Below are positions 38,801 to 50,148 of a stretch of 64,000 bases of DNA, one piece after another. Numbering within the stretch: the first letter of the stretch is position 1; every line of letters begins with the position of its first letter. The stretch is from positions 558,001-622,000 of the forward strand of contig CACVBU010001312.1 of the NCBI GenBank assembly GCA_902728285.1, read 5' to 3'. The notes beneath the pieces were generated by a model. The model saw only the letters and a list, made by a program, of their open reading frames with translations. It did no database searches and had not been told where the DNA came from. A program made the position numbers and the translations under genes. The stretch comes from Clytia hemisphaerica. Lineage: Eukaryota; Cnidaria; Hydrozoa; Leptothecata; Clytiidae.

Positions 38801-41800
38801 TGTTCACTGCGACCTGAAAAATAAAGATATCTCTCTGAAATTTCCAGGAGATGTTCAGAAAGACCTAAGGATCTCAAAACACCCAAAAACCAAAATTCGA
38901 CAATTTTTTCGATGATTTTCCATTTCTCGGTAGACTACCACCTTAACCAAGAACTCTGTAATTTATCTTTAAATTGATCTATAGATAAAAGTATTCATCG
39001 ATGGGAATCTATTTTCAAATGGTAACTTAATTTTGAAATATTGAGGTTCCTTCCCAGAAATCGAGATTTCCAGCTTAAAAACCAAGGGTTGTAAAATTTG
39101 ATTTAGATTCTCCTGGCTAACAAATCGCTAATTAAGCATTTTGTAATTAATGCAATTTCTCAAATCTAGAAAAAAAAAGAGATTTGAGAACCTTTTACTT
39201 CACTTTCTTCTTCCTTTCCCAAGGAGCACCAGAGCCGCCATGTGCACCACCACCAACAGAAGCTAAAGAAGATAAACCTCCCACAGAAGCTAAAGACGAT
39301 GGAGATAAACCTCCACCGAAGAAACCGGCAACAAAGTAAGCAATGACGATTCTTTCAACATTCTTACGAACAAAAATAAAGAAACTGAGACACATTACGA
39401 TCATCTTTAGAACATTTGAGCATATTTTTTTTTTTTAAATCTTTGAGCAGCTGAGACAGAAAATTCAATTCTTCCTATAAAAAATGTTTTCAAAAACACC
39501 TTTTAATAAGCATTATTCTTTTCGTTACAGGAAAGTTGACATCGAAGCTTTAGAAGACGCCGAAACTCCAAAGTCGAGACATAGACGACAATTAGTACCA
39601 ACACATTATTATGGTCCACCAAGTGCAGGATGGGGTGGTTTCCACCCAGGACATACTGGCGGTGGTTGGGGTGCTCCTTATTGGTACAAGTAAGTTTACC
39701 GATTTTATGACAGCTGTTTATGCATGACGTGTTGATTGATTAATAATATGTTTTCTTCTCCGTATATGAAGCTACTACTATGACTGTTTCATCGACTTTG
39801 ATAACATAATGAGCTCTTCAGGGAAACTAATTCATAACATTTCCCATGTTCAAACAAGTATTCCAGGAATTAGGGAGTTCCCCTATTAAGCTTTTGGCGA
39901 ATCTGTCTCAAAAATGATGCTTTTTTCTCGTTTTAAACTGATGCCTGTTTGACATTTTTAAATATCTATACCGACCAATCCAAGAGATTAAGCATTGTTT
40001 AAGAAATCTAAAAATTTTGGGATTTTAGCTACTATTGTTTAACACTAATTTTTCTTTTTTATTCGTAGAAAACGAACTCACACTCCACAAGTCAGACAAT
40101 TAGTACCAACACATTATTATGGTCCACCAAGTGCAGGATGGGGCGGTTTCCACCCAGGACATACTGGTGGAGGTTGGGGTGCTCCTTACTGGTACAAGTA
40201 AGTCCTCCATTTACTCTAACAAAATCAATAAACACCGTCACTCTAATACTGTTCAGTTTCATTACTGTTGAAAAATATTACCCCTTACTATTACTATTTA
40301 GTAATGGTAATGGAAATAAATTCCCTTAGAGCTCAAATTTATTTCAACAAAAATCATTGATAATCATTAACTGATAAACCATCTTTAGAGATCTTCCCCT
40401 TGGCGTGAAACGAATTTTTCGAAGGAATCTTCTTGTTGTGATCTATTGAGTATTGTTGGGATAGATTGGCAAATTTTTGAAGAATATTTTTCATAAAATT
40501 GATTTTCTGCCTTATAGAAAACGAACTCACACTCCACAAGTCAGACAATTAGTACCAACACATTATTATGGTCCACCAAGTGCAGGATGGGGTGGTTTCC
40601 AGCCAGGACATACTGGTGGAGGTTGGGGTGCTCCTTATTGGTACAAGTAAGTCCTCCATTTACTCTTACAAAATCAATAAACACCGTCACTCTAATACTG
40701 TTCAGTTTCATTACTGTTGAAAAATATTACCCCTTACTATTACTATTTAGTAATGGTAATGGAAATAAATTCCCTTAGAGCTCAAATTTATTTCAACAAA
40801 AATCATTGATAATCATTAACTGATAAACAACCATCTTTAGAGATCTTCCCCTTGACGTGAAACGAATTTTTCGAAGGAATCTTCTTGTTGTATCTATTGA
40901 GCATTGTTGGGATAGATTGGCAAATTTTTGAAGAATATTTTTTATAAAATTGATTTTCTGCCTTATAGAAAACGAACTCACACTCCACAAGTCAGACAAT
41001 TAGTACCAACACATTATTATGGCCCACCAAGTGCAGGATGGGGTGGTTTCCACCCAGGACATACTGGCGGAGGTTGGGGTGCTCCTTATTGGTATAAGTA
41101 AGATAATATCTATGATAAAATAAGGAATGTTCAACTTCAATTGCTTTCCAAAGCTAACAACGTCTTGTTTTGTGCGTCAGAACTATGGGTTGTTCCTAAT
41201 CGTTTCAGTTACTCCGACGTCCTCAAAATAGTAGAATAATAAACTTGGTATAGTTTCTCGTAGTAAATGATGAAATAGATTCACCGGCTACAATAGAATA
41301 AAGCGTACTTGAGTGCATCTATTTTGAGTTACTTTCATTATTATGTACACTTTTAGGAAAAGCGATACGAAGAATCCTGAAAAGACTCACTCTGCAAAAC
41401 AATTAGTTCCAACACATTATTATGGCCCACCAAGTGCAGGATGGGGTGGTTTCCACCCAGGACATACTGGCGGAGGTTGGGGTTCCCCTTATTGGTACAA
41501 GTAAGTTAATATTTGTGATGTAAAGCAAAAAAAAGTTTAACTTTCGCTGCTATCAAAAGCTAACAAAGTCTTGTTTGGAAGCTGAAACGATACTAATATT
41601 TTAGATACGGCCTACGAGGTTTCGGTGTTGCAGAAATCAATCGTTTTTACTCGGAATTCGGGTAATATTACGGAATCCTAAAATTGGTTCGGTATCTGAA
41701 ATAGACGTATTTGTACGTCAAAATCTGGGTGATGAAAAGATTACATTCTTGAATTTCGGAATTTTTGCAAGATGGCTCAAAAACAAAATTTTTCGGTTTT

Positions 41801-44800
41801 TCGAAAATCAGAACCCTCGTACGCCCCGCCCCCTATACTACACTAAGAAGTATTTCCAGAGATTTTGACATTTTAGAAAATAGATTTAAGTACTAGAGAC
41901 GCCTACCCATTACGTCCTATGTATGGTCGATTGAGATTTCTTAAGCATTTTCCAATTGCTTATATCCCATTTTTTTAGAAAAGACGATGTATCACCAAAG
42001 CAGCTAGTACCAACACATTATTATGGTCCACCAAGTGCAGGATGGGGCGGTTTCCACCCAGGACACACTGGTGGAGGTTGGGGTGCTCCTTATTGGTATA
42101 AGTAAGTTTGAACGAACATACTTTGATTTCCTCGGCTATTTCGATGTTTAAACTTGCGCACAGCTTTCTTGAAGAATCCTCTAAACATGTTAGAGCTTTT
42201 GCATATACTGGTAATGTGAGGAAAAGCATTGCCAAAATAATGCAATGCTTTAATAAAATACGATTGGGAGATATTCTCTTTATATCTTTAGGTTATAATG
42301 TTTTTCTATTCGAGTTGTAGCACTGAACTAAAGTTGGCAACACTATTCTGAATTATAATGGGAACTATATTATTTTACTTAAACCAACAGAAAACGAACT
42401 CACACTCCACAAGTTAGACAATTAGTACCAACACACTATTATGGTCCACCAAGTGCAGGATGGGGTGGTTTCCAGCCAGGACATACTGGTGGAGGTTGGG
42501 GTGCTCCTTATTGGTACAAGTAAGTTGTTTAGATTTCAAAGGCGTAGTCAGATAGTTTGAGATATTTGGTCTTTAGATTCCTCTTAATATTTCTGAGCAA
42601 ACTTTTTTGTAAGCAATAGATCTCTCAACGTGGAAACCCTGTGTGAACCCATCTTCAACGTTTTCAAAACATCGTTTTTCAAACTTACAAAATCATTTTA
42701 GCAAAAAGAATTGGGGGTTTACCGCCAAACTAAAAAAAATATACAGACCAAAAGTCTTTTACCGTCTGGTAAGCCCTTCTAAAAAGGATCTACAAATGGC
42801 TAATAGACCTTTGTTGCCTTTATCATAAAAGTCTAATATCAAAGTTTCAAGTCTAATATTTACCGTTGTTTTCATATAAATAGAAAAAGCGAAACGAAAA
42901 ATCCTGAAAAGACTCACTCTGCAAAACAATTAGTGCCAACGCATTATTATGGTCCACCAAGTGCGGGATGGGGTGGTTTCCACCCAGGACATACTGGCGG
43001 AGGATGGGGTGCTCCTTATTGGTACAAGTAAGTTGAACATTTTGATCATCTTTGCATGGTAACCCAAATCAAAGTTACTGCAAACATAGTTACCTAAAAG
43101 CTTCCTTTTCGAAGATTTTGACTTACTTGTGGCTCGTTCGCCTACCTTTTGTCAGGTAGTAGTTCATTTATCTACTGTATTTTCAAGTGGTCGTTGTAAT
43201 TCGTGTCTTCACTTCGTCATTTGTCTTTACAGAAAAAGCGAGACAAAGAATCCAGGAAAAACTCACTCTACAAAACAATTAGTACCAACGCATTATTATG
43301 GTCCACCAAGTGCAGGATGGGGTGGTTTCCATCCAGGACATACTGGTGGAGGATGGGGCGCTCCTTATTGGTACAAGTAAGTATACTGATACCTTTTGGT
43401 AGCCATTTACGACAATGATGACGAAAATGTTTTCAGTCTCGTCAAAATTTGCCATTTCTTAGAAAGTGATGAGAAACTCATGTATCTAGTGATGTAGTAT
43501 ATAAGCTCAAGTAGACTGATCTGTATTAAGGAATAAGAATTATAATTATTTTGAAAGAGGATTTGCCACAATACACCTTTCCCCTTGATTTCAATTAAAA
43601 ACGTTTATATTTTTTACCATTTTAATTTTTTCAGAAAAAGTGAGACCAAGAATCCAGGAAAAACACACTCTACAAAACAATTAGTACCAACACATTATTA
43701 TGGTCCACCAAGTGCAGGATGGGGTGGTTTCCACCCAGGACATACTGGCGGTGGATGGGGCGCTCCTTATTGGTATAAGTAAGTCAATTTTAAAAGTTAT
43801 TTTTTGTGTTTTAGCGATCCTTAGCAAGCTTAAGTATCGATAGATAAATCACGACGACGGAAGTTTTTCCTCTATCCTTGTTCATTAACGCTGCGGATTT
43901 TTTCTTCAGGCTAACCTGAAAGCAAGGTAGATTTGCCCCGTGTAGTACATACAGTACATACAAGCGGAGCTTCATTGTATAAACAATAACATAAGTTGAT
44001 TTCTTTGAATGGTAAGTCTAAGTTATGCTCTCAGGTTAGCCTGTAGAAAAGTTCCGCAGCGCGAAAGAACAAGGCTAATGGAAATCCGTCCGTCGTCGTG
44101 ATTCATCTATCGTTATTTAACCTCATTGTTGTGCTCAAATAAAAAAAGAAGGTCAGCTTCCATATAAAAGCTCGTTATCATATTTTAGTTTCAGTACAAT
44201 AGTTTTCTGTACAAGGTTGACTTGAACCTGCTTTGGAATATTACACACTAGAGTCCGTCGTACAGGCTAACTATCTTTGTCATGGTAATAAGTTATAACT
44301 AGTCCTCCTTTACCTTACCTCAGAAAAAGCGAAACGAAGAATCCTGAAAAGACTCACTCTGCAAAACAATTAGTACCAACACATTATTATGGTCCACCAA
44401 GTGCAGGATGGGGTGGTTTCCATCCAGGACATACTGGCGGAGGATGGGGCGCTCCTTATTGGTATAAGTAAGTGATTTATACCTAGTTTAGTGTATTTTT
44501 GTAAATTTGAAAATTTGTTAGAATAAATTCTTAAAAAAATAATCACTTTGTATTATTAATTTTGTTGTGTCCCTTATAAATTACAATTTATACAATTATG
44601 CTTTTTTCATCATTAACAAACTCGAAATCACCTTGACCTTTATACTGCTGATCTTCTAACAGGTGCTAAAAGTTTCTAACCAAACAAAATCACAGATAAG
44701 CACCATACTTTTATAGGAGATCAGGAATTGTTCGTTCCACCCATACTGAGAATGTTGTTACATCACCATCAAAGAAATACATGGTAGAAGGATACAACAA

Positions 44801-45164
44801 TCTTGGTATAGGACATATTGGTAAAGATGAAGGAGGCTGGGACCATGGATTTGGTGCTGGTCATGGCTTCGCGTGGGGTGGTCCTACTGCCCATGGTATG
44901 GGTCCCATAGCTCACAATGAAAGTGGAGATTTTTCAGCCGAACATAATGGACAATACGGCTTCAGTCATGGTTATAAAGGACGCTTTGGGTCTGGCTTAG
45001 CAGGTTGGGGTAACCCTTCCACTGGGGATATGCTTGATACAGACCAAGAAATAGGGGAAGGTGACTACGAACCTCGCCACCCGTTAGTGGTGCCTCAAGG
45101 TCGTGGACATTTTCACCACAATCATAATCATGGTATCGGTTATGGCTTCAGAAGTGGGTCTTAA
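35827..45164 (+). CDS. Secreted tandem-exon Gly/His/Tyr/Trp-rich repeat protein
   Basis: Sixteen exons fit GT-AG and phase rules: 35827-35983, 36274-36449, 37070-37289, 39224-39335, 39531-39689, 40069-40197, 40518-40646, 40969-41097, 41357-41500, 41979-42101, 42391-42519, 42884-43027, 43233-43376, 43635-43778, 44324-44467, 44717-45164. The joined frame is 2631 nt, 876 residues. Residues 1-21 are a signal peptide (MYKISIVFLILAAAIFQVLHC). Next come an acidic/Thr-rich part (53-111), a Lys/His-rich part ending in a Tyr/Pro/Cys patch (112-184), a Pro/Glu/Lys part (185-222), eleven repeat exons (223-728), and a Gly/His-rich tail without the repeat (729-876). Each repeat reads QLVPTHYYGPPSAGWGGFH, then PGHTGGGWGAPYWYK. 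I do not recognise the family. Composition suits a structural, adhesive or matrix protein, or a multi-peptide precursor. No membrane anchor is visible. No clear TATA box precedes the start. Confidence 0.85.
36500..36700. mobile_element. Family J remnant in intron 2
   Basis: The stretch shares gttcttaacatg, ccattttctaagaaat, gcaaagccttaaaatgtt and agatagtttgttc with the right part of the interrupted family J copy ending at 50316. It is diverged and lies in intron 2 (36450-37069) of the tandem-exon gene. Confidence 0.55.
37290..39223 (+). other. Intron 3 of the tandem-exon gene, enlarged by a transposon
   Basis: Most introns of this gene are 180-620 bp; this one is 1934 bp because a 1.6-kb TTAA-flanked element starts only 24 bp after the donor site (GGAG|gtatga). 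The remaining intron sequence is about 300 bp, like its neighbours. Confidence 0.75.
37314..38946 (+). mobile_element. 1.6-kb TTAA element D1 (non-autonomous)
   Basis: TTAA at 37314-37317 and 38943-38946 flanks inverted ends ggtggtagtctaccg and cggtagactaccacc. The interior has no transposase; the 108-codon ORF at 37789-38115 is Lys/Ser-rich without a domain. It shares blocks with D2 (48112-49724) in the opposite orientation: the gcaacgggat...ccgttgctaggg hairpin and the gacgggggtaaaa segment. Confidence 0.8.
40069..40968 (+). repeat. Recent 449/451-bp tandem duplication of exon plus intron
   Basis: The exon at 40069 and its downstream intron (to 40517) are repeated almost base for base by the exon at 40518 and its intron (to 40968), and a third exon copy starts at 40969. 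The introns differ by only a few substitutions and small indels, whereas other introns in the array are unrelated, so this duplication is the youngest step in the array's growth. Confidence 0.9.
43830..44117. mobile_element. MITE with ~85-bp inverted repeats in intron 14
   Basis: Left arm pieces gatagataaatcacgacgac, cttgttcattaacgctgcgg and caggctaacctga are mirrored on the right by tcaggttagcctg, ccgcagcgcgaaagaacaag and gtcgtcgtgattcatctatc. It accounts for about half of the 545-bp intron 43779-44323. Confidence 0.75.
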
Positions 45165-45338
45165 AGCAATGTTCAAGTAATTTGAGAAAAGGAAGAAATT
45201 CAAACGTTAAGAACAATTTCTGGTTTGGTGATAAGATACAATTTGATCTTGTTTTAAAGCGGAAACAGTAATAAGTAACGAAATACTATTTCAATTTCAG
45301 TTACAAGTAGAAGTCCGTGTTTTTTTATATCCTATACA

Positions 45339-45344
45339 AATAAA
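45339..45344 (+). terminator. Polyadenylation signal of the tandem-exon gene
   Basis: AATAAA lies 175 bp after the stop codon at 45162-45164, the first canonical signal downstream, giving a short 3' untranslated region. Confidence 0.6.
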
Positions 45345-45730
45345 ATGGTATAAAATTTACATAATCTAACCGTCATTGCGTAGCACAATCTTTTTCAGAT
45401 GAATTGATTTTAGTTTAGTGGTGCCTTTTGTGTCATCTTTCATTTCATGCTAGAAAACATGGAGTAGTGACGAACATCATAAAGGTGCAATCTTATTGGA
45501 TGATATCAATATATACTATATAGAATTAAAACACTTCACCCCTCTTAATTATATTTACATAAGAACATATTTAGATAAGAACCTTAGTCTTAAAACACTA
45601 AACCTCGGGTGGTTCAAGAAACTTTTTCGCCGCGGCTCTTTTTAACAGCTTGTACCTTTGAGAGGGTCCAAAAGTCGATGATTTGAACCACAATTTGACC
45701 AAAATATGGGGTAACTCTTGAATTGTAACT

Positions 45731-46061
45731 ACAATGTATAGCAATGTGCCCTCCCGGTTATTACCATAATGGCTTTATGGCAACTCCTGAACTTGGGCAC
45801 AGGATGTACGGTTACACATTTTGTGGATTGCATTGCGTAGTCACAAGAGTGCTCAAACTGCGAGCAGCGAGCAATGCATAATGCAAATAGTGAGCGTCTT
45901 AAATAAAGACTCTCCAACCAATCCAAGAGTGCTCAAACTACAAAAGCAGTGAGCCAATATACAATGTATAGCAATGTGCCCTCCCGGTTATTACCATAAT
46001 GGCTTTATGGCAACTCCTGAACTTGGGCACAGGATGTACGGTTACACATTTTGTGGACAAT
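45731..46061. mobile_element. 331-bp element with identical 97-bp direct repeats and 10-bp flanking duplication
   Basis: Positions 45731-45827 and 45961-46057 are identical over 97 bp. The unit is bracketed by aattgtaact at 45721-45730 and again at 46062-46071, which looks like a target-site duplication. The middle contains agagtgctcaaact twice. No ORF. It resembles a tiny terminal-direct-repeat element, but the 10-bp duplication is longer than LTR elements make. Mutator-type elements make 9-10 bp, but I see no good inverted ends. Confidence 0.65.
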
Positions 46062-46314
46062 AATTGTAACTAAAGATAATTTTAAAACTTAACATTCCGA
46101 AAATTCACTCTCCTCTCTGAATACCCTCTATTCTTGTCCCCTCCCCTGAACTTATATATTAATACATACTTAATAAATAACAAATCCATATGGATATTTG
46201 AACAGGGGGCAGCAATTTTTACAATGATATTTGGAGATGACCAATAGATTGACCAAATGACAATGAACTAGCCATCTCCCAAAGTTTTAAAATGTATTCG
46301 ACAAATCGGTCATT

Positions 46315-46577
46315 ACTCTTAGGTTCCAAATAAATGCCCCCCCCTGCTTGTTAATTTTGCAACCCCCGGACCTTCCTCCCGTTTATTAATTTTTAAGAAT
46401 ACTTTCAGCTGTCAAAGAGAAGGCCCCTTATTAGCCTGATTTTAGCCTATACTTACCTTATTTTTGGGTTTTCAGAAGTACAATTTCCAAGGGGAGGGGG
46501 AATTACCCCCCCCCCCCCGTTTATTAAAACCTCGACAATTTTCCGACTCCCCCCCCCCATGTTTGGAACCCAAGAGT
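46315..46577. mobile_element. MITE with actctt ends and C-rich runs
   Basis: Ends actcttaggttccaaa and tttggaacccaagagt are inverted with one mismatch. Inside each end a run of eight or more cytosines follows. About 263 bp, non-coding. Confidence 0.65.
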
Positions 46578-47934
46578 ACCTTTTTGCTCGTGGTAAAACT
46601 AAATTGACAAGTTTCACTTTTATTTGTGCTGACAAGTCTCTTTTTTGTATTTTTTAACTTTTTTCGAAATTCGACACTGTTGATTTTATTACTAAATTTT
46701 GTGTACAGTATACGTCTTGAAATGCATGCTTAGACAGAGTTAGTGGTTTGTTCATCGAAAGAGTGTGATCAACACGGGATCGTTTCGCATTATAAACAAG
46801 ACCGAAGCTTATCATATGTTTAAGTGAAGTTTCTGGTTTTCTATTTGGATAGCACGGTGTTTTGACTGGTTACCTAATTTCAATTGAAAATATTATATTG
46901 GATGATGAAAAGGATCTTGAGGCCGTTCAAGTTTATTGTGTTGTTTTTGTATATCTCTTAAAATTCTAGTTGCTTGAATAAATTGTTTGTTGATGTGTTG
47001 TGTTGCTTCCAAGGATAAAGCAATAGGCGTGGTGAGCATTTTTGTGACAGGGAACTACTAGACTGTCAACCTGGTGTGTTCTCTTCTTGATGGTGTTTTT
47101 ACAACTAGCGTTTTTTCTTAACCCTTCAAACCCGGCAGACGTGTACACACACGTTTTGAATTGCCAATTTACCAAGTACCAGACTTAAGGCCTATAACTC
47201 CTGAGAACTTGATTTAAAAAGGGCGCATAAACCGAATGCCTTTAGATAGAGAATAAATTACCTTGTTAATGCCAATTTAAAATTTAGGATTTCAAAAAAA
47301 AAGTTCGAAATTTTCACATTTTTTGAAAAATGTTGCGTGTTGGAAAGGTTATAATATAAAAGTTCTTAAAATTACTCCAAACTGCCCAGAACGACTGAAA
47401 ATCATGTTTGAAGGTTATTAGAAATTGTTTGGAGCATTAAAAATATTTTTCAAGCATTTCTTTAAAAAGTTCGATTTTATAAGGTTTTTTTTGTGACGTC
47501 AAATATCTTTCTGGAGTAATGCGACGTTTTGTATCCATGGTGAGAGTTGGTCTCTGTGACTTGTGTTCTCGGATAACAACTTCCCCAAGATGAGTGTAGG
47601 GGTAACTCCAGAAGTTCGGATTGATAATCAGGAATCATATCAAGCGTTTCAACCACCAGTTCCTTTTTTGTGGGTGGAAGGACCAGTACGTATATTAACA
47701 GCAATTATTGACCAACCTTTCTTTGTTATGTGTGACCTTGATTTTGAAATCATTATTATTTTGCTACCTATAAGTAAATTTCCAAATTTCTTTATCTCCT
47801 TAGAAAATTCATACTTTTTTTACAAGAATATAATTATTTAAAAAGTGAAACATAAAAGCCTTGTGATGTGCAACCAAATCAAGACACAAAGTGGTCGAAG
47901 TATCGTAAAGAAAAAAAAATGTGTTATGTTTTAT
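46578..47934. other. Intergenic region, no gene recognised
   Basis: Short ORFs only. Nothing recognisable apart from the AT-rich left flank of the next transposon cluster. Confidence 0.4.
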
Positions 47935-48111
47935 TTTACTTTTTTAATAAGAATACTCATGATGAAATTGGCCAAAAAATTAAGATTAATATGCTAAGAA
48001 TATCACCATCATTGAATTTTGCAGCAAAACCTAAGAATTTCATTTATAATCCAAAATCTTTGAAACCTTTGGATACTTTTTGATTTTTAAGCTTAAAAAT
48101 GTTCTTATACC

Positions 48112-49724
48112 TTAAGGGGGTAGTCATATGAGATTTTGAAAATTGGTGAAAAATTTATCAATTTCGGGATTTAGGGCTTTTTAGGATCCTTTATCCTTCC
48201 TGAACATACCCTGAAAATTTCAAGGCCGTAGCATAAATATCTGCCGATATATTGGGTTTCTTATGAGCCCTGGTATATAATTTTCTCCTTAGCAACGGGA
48301 AATCGCATCCGTTGCTAGGGCCTCATTTCCGTATGGCTGCTCTAAACATAGCATCATGACATACCAAATGAAAGCTCTTTTTACGCCCTTTTTGGGCGTC
48401 TAAGTCAATACCGCCTTTTTTCCCCGGGATTTCTTAATATTACGTAATTAAAGATGGTAGCCGAAGAAGTGGTATTTTCAAAAACATTCACATTTTGGAG
48501 GCAGTCAGCTGTGTTTTTGACATGGAAACTGAGCTTATGTATTGTTTTGGATTGAATTATGATATTATTGAATGTTTCATTTCATTTCTCACATCTGGGA
48601 AAGCTTTGGAAGCCTATAATTTTAGTGAAAGCAACAATTTGATTCTGCGAACTGATGTTTTCGAACAGTAAAACTTGTACACCGAATAAAACTTTTCAAA
48701 GTGATGGACTATAGACTTTGAATAAAGTTTGAAGCAAGGAACCAAACACATTCAATGATGTATCTATTATGAGTCTTAAATCCAGTGGAAATCTAGTCTT
48801 TGATGAATCATGGCTCTCATGGCGCCAGAGGCGATCCTGGTAAAAGTATGCATGATTGACATTCAACCTGAAGACACGTTTCCCTAAGATCAACACTGAA
48901 ATTCAACTGTAAATGATATAAACAGATTTGAGAGAGCACAAGGATGATATGTTTTGTTGGCAATAGTTTTTTTGATGAGAAAATGCACTTTTATTGACTT
49001 AAAGCCATGTTTACGCGTTGTACGCAGAGTTGACGTAAAATACTTGGAGATTCCGGAGCACGTGGAAGGCCATTTTTTTCAAAAAACTTGGACTATTTTA
49101 GTATTTCCAGTACCTTTTCAACATTAAAAGTTATGTGTCAATCCATTTTGGTCCACCACAGCAAAAATTTTGTAAAACGGTCTATGTATCGCAGAAAAAT
49201 TTAGAAAAACCTATATTTTCAACTTTCTGCGCCGTTTTCTCAAAACCTGTTTTAGGGGGTTTTCGCGCACCTTGTCAGCCTTTTCTCAGGATTGAGAAAA
49301 GCTATTGACTTGAAATTTTCAGGTAGTTTTCAATGGTAAGCCTCAGGATGAATGAAGCAGTTTTTTCAAAAAAATCATTTTTTGACTTTTAAACTGAAAA
49401 GAAATTTTAGAGTTCCAGACCCCCTGGCTTGAATTTGGAAAAATTTTTCCACTCATTCTGGAGACTTTCATAATACTAACCTTCACCAGAAAAAATTTTT
49501 ATAATAGCTTTCTTAGCTTTTCCTAAAAGGTTGACACAATTTTTATAGCTTTTACCCCCTGGACGATATTACCCCCGTCTTGCTATTTTTAGAATTTTTT
49601 TTAATTTTTCATATTCTTTATAGTTGTGCTACATTGTGGAAGTTTCATTGAAAATATTTACTACTTCACAAGATAACAAAAAGTTTAAAAATGACTTTCA
49701 ATTTCTCATATGACTACCCCTTAA
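48112..49724 (-). mobile_element. 1.6-kb TTAA element D2 (non-autonomous)
   Basis: TTAA at 48112-48115 and 49721-49724 flanks inverted ends gggggtagtcatatgagatt and aatttctcatatgactaccc. It contains the caacggga...ccgttgctaggg hairpin near its left end and tacccccgtcttg near its right, the inverse order of D1, so it is a second, diverged copy in the opposite orientation. No transposase ORF. Confidence 0.8.
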
Positions 49725-50148
49725 GGGAAGAATTTCGCGAGAAAATTTTCGCGGAAGAAATTTTCGCGGAATTTAATTTCGCGAATTGGGCGCGCGAAAT
49801 TAAATTCCGCGAACACACCAAAATTGTTTGAATCGCGAAATTCCGCGAAATTCTCGTCTTCTTTTTTTTTGTTGTTTTTGCCAGGTGTACCCCCCCCTAT
49901 GGACACAATTAATTTTTAAGCATTATAACGTGATTTTTATCAAATATAAACAAATATAAACAACTCCGTGATGCTTAAAAGTTAATCTAAGTTGATAATT
50001 TCTTCTCAATCGCGAAATTAAATTCCGTGAAACTTTTGAAATCGGCTCATTCGCGAAATTAAATTCCGCGAAATTTGCCATTTTGAAACTCTGATTCGCG
50101 AAATTAAATTCCGCGAAAATTTCTTCTCGCGAAAATTTCTTCCCTTAA
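49721..50148. mobile_element. TTAA MITE built of TTTCGCGA motifs
   Basis: Inverted ends gggaagaatttcgcgagaa and ttctcgcgaaaatttcttccc lie between TTAA sites at 49721-49724 and 50145-50148. The interior repeats gcgaaattaaattccgcg in both orientations. Its left TTAA is the right TTAA of D2, so the two elements are directly adjacent. A related remnant lies at 55742-55851. Confidence 0.8.

Larger units (their letters stand above)
39531..44467 (+). repeat. Array of 11 near-identical phase 2-2 exons
   Basis: Exon lengths are 159, 129, 129, 129, 144, 123, 129, 144, 144, 144 and 144 nt, all multiples of three, and every junction splits an AA|A or AA|G lysine codon. Each exon has a variable head (KRTHTPQVR in the 129-nt type, KSETKNPEKTHSAK or close in the 144-nt type, KDDVSPK in the 123-nt exon) and a conserved 34-residue core. 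The core differs at few sites: Gln for the His before PGH in the exons at 40518 and 42391, and Ser for Ala in GAPYWY at 41357. Exon skipping or duplication would keep the frame. Confidence 0.9.

Noticed and set aside
43129-43418. ORFs reading from introns into repeat exons
   Set aside because: They cross intron sequence. The spliced exon model with consistent phase explains the coding part.
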